Positions 6,870 through 7,829 of a stretch of 7,829 bases of DNA are shown here, piece by piece. Below the pieces are notes generated by a model. The model saw only the letters and a list, made by a program, of their open reading frames with translations. It searched no databases and was not told the DNA's origin. Source of the stretch: DATGHS01 sp035307785 (GTDB taxonomy: Bacteria; Planctomycetota; Planctomycetia; Gemmatales; Gemmataceae); assembly GCA_035307785.1 (NCBI GenBank), contig DATGHS010000345.1, positions 1 to 7,829 of the forward strand, in the 5' to 3' direction. Both the position numbers and the translations under genes were made by a program. Position 1 is the stretch's first letter, and the number at the start of each line of letters is the position of its first letter.

Positions 6870-6904
6870 ATTCGCGCTATTCTGAATTCTTACTTCTGGT
6901 TTTT
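6852..6904 (+). terminator. Possible hairpin and T tract between convergent genes
   Basis: CAGAAG (6852-6857) can pair with CTTCTG (6893-6898), and TCAGAA (6858-6863) with TTCTGA (6880-6885), with a 7-base bulge on the right side. T5 follows at 6900-6904. The right arm looks like a decayed inverted copy of the heptamer array. The stem is AT-rich and bulged, so this is a weak terminator candidate for the [2Fe-2S] gene; the whole gap to the next stop codon is only 34 bases. Confidence 0.35.
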
Positions 6905-7829
6905 CAATCCACATGCAAATCCGCGCCCAATTCTTTCAGGATCTCTTCGCGCTGCCTGTGCCACATCATGAGGTCGATGCGCTGACGACGATGTTTGCGC
7001 TCGAGGCGGCGCTGGGCGGCGCGGAATCTGGGAAAGTAGCTTTGCCAGTCGCCGTCGCCGCCTTTCCGGCCGGTTTCCTTTAACCTTTCAAATCGGTCTT
7101 CGCCCAGGCCTTCGAGCAAATCGTCTTCCAACGAGAGGAAGAATTGCGCGCTGCCGACATCGCCCTGGCGGCCGGCACGGCCGACGAGCTGACGGTCGAT
7201 GCGCAGCGACTCGTGCCGCTCGGTGCCGAGCACGTGCAGCCCGCCGACTTCGAGCACTTTTGGCTCCGGCTTGATGTCGGTACCGCGACCGGCCATGTTT
7301 GTGGCCACGGTTACCTTCCCCAACTGACCGGCTCGTTTCACGATTTCGGCTTCCTGAGCGTGATAACGGGCGTTCAGAACGTCATGATCGATGCCGATTT
7401 CTTTGAGGCGACGGCTCACCTCTTCGGACTTGTCCACTGAGCGCGTGCCAATGAGCACCGGCCTGCCCAGAGCGTTCAACCGCTGGACCTCCTTGACTAC
7501 CGCGTCGAATTTCGCGCTCTCGTTGGCGAAGACCACGTCGGGCCAATGCTCGCGAATGCACGGCTTATTCGTGGGCACGCACACCACCCAGGTCCAGTAC
7601 ACGCGGAAGATTTCAAACCAGTTCTGAGCGCAGGTTCCGGTCATGCCGGCCAGCTTTTTGTAGAGCCGGTAATAGCTCTGGTACGTGATCTGGGCGGCGT
7701 GCTCAGTTGCTTTCGTGATCGGCACGCCCTCCTTAGTTTCCACCGCCTGGTGCAAACCGTCGCGCCAGTGACGGTCGGGCTGAGCGCGGCCGGTGCCTTC
7801 ATCGATCAACACCACCTTGTTTTCATGCA
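6904..7829 (-). CDS. SecA-like preprotein translocase ATPase (C-terminal part, open at window edge)
   Basis: The frame runs off the right edge; the visible 307 residues begin HENKVVLIDEGTGR, equivalent to the end of the first motor region of SecA. SecA uses ATP to push unfolded proteins through SecYEG. Motor signatures are clear: DGLHQAVETKEGV, YRLYKKLAGMTGT, VPTNKP, GRPVLIGTRSVDKSEEVS, VTVATNMAGRGTDI (motif V), and GGLHVLGTERHES followed by QLVGRAGRQGD (motif VI with the arginine finger; the usual form is QLRGRSGRQGD). Only 69 residues follow LSLEDDLL, ending in a charged helix with AQRRLERKHRRQRIDLMMWH. Canonical SecA continues for nearly 300 more residues, with the rest of the helical scaffold, the wing domain, the two-helix finger and a zinc tail. 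All of these are missing, so this is probably a second, shortened SecA-like protein and not the housekeeping one. The converging [2Fe-2S] gene leaves no room for a lost 3' part. Confidence 0.88.
   Translation of the reverse strand, partial: HENKVVLIDEGTGRAQPDRHWRDGLHQAVETKEGVPITKATEHAAQITYQSYYRLYKKLAGMTGTCAQNWFEIFRVYWTWVVCVPTNKPCIREHWPDVVFANESAKFDAVVKEVQRLNALGRPVLIGTRSVDKSEEVSRRLKEIGIDHDVLNARYHAQEAEIVKRAGQLGKVTVATNMAGRGTDIKPEPKVLEVGGLHVLGTERHESLRIDRQLVGRAGRQGDVGSAQFFLSLEDDLLEGLGEDRFERLKETGRKGGDGDWQSYFPRFRAAQRRLERKHRRQRIDLMMWHRQREEILKELGADLHVD

Overview
The window (7829 bases, GC-rich) looks like a piece of a planctomycete chromosome, most likely of the Pirellulales. The grounds are a DUF1080 domain fused to a formylglycine-enzyme-like domain, a Tat-exported Gfo/Idh/MocA oxidoreductase with the characteristic Gly-Asn-Trp-Gly-Val-His motif, a short BFD-type [2Fe-2S] protein, and intergenic palindromes of a kind I recall as common in this phylum. 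The placement comes from family recognition, not from a database search.

Layout, left to right. (1) 2-1345 (+): the end of a DUF1080 plus FGE-sulfatase-like protein, open at the left edge. (2) An extended -10 promoter at 1408-1416 leads into selA (1450-2838, +), a full-length L-seryl-tRNA(Sec) selenium transferase. (3) A long hairpin followed by a T tract (2846-2920) separates selA from (4) a Gfo/Idh/MocA oxidoreductase with a twin-arginine signal (2983-4284, +). (5) The convergent spacer 4285-4490 holds two unrelated palindromic elements. (6) 6446-4491 (-): a 651-residue protein ordered RCK - two transmembrane helices - RCK - small C-terminal domain, related to potassium channels and TrkA proteins. 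(7) Divergent from it, 6558-6869 (+): a BFD-like [2Fe-2S] protein whose last codons are built from a 7-base tandem repeat. (8) 7829-6904 (-): the C-terminal part of a SecA-like ATPase that stops soon after the motor domain, open at the right edge.

The genes do not form one pathway. selA supports selenocysteine incorporation, while the DUF1080/FGE protein and the oxidoreductase fit the large carbohydrate-related and exported repertoire of planctomycetes. No CRISPR array, tRNA, rRNA, transposase or phage gene was seen. I did not find a clearly new multi-gene system. The points most worth a second look are the channel-like protein (pore between two RCK modules, altered selectivity filter, possible L7/L12-like tail), the shortened SecA-like motor, the FGE-like domain without its catalytic cysteines, and the repeat elements in the intergenic spaces, one of which runs into a coding region.
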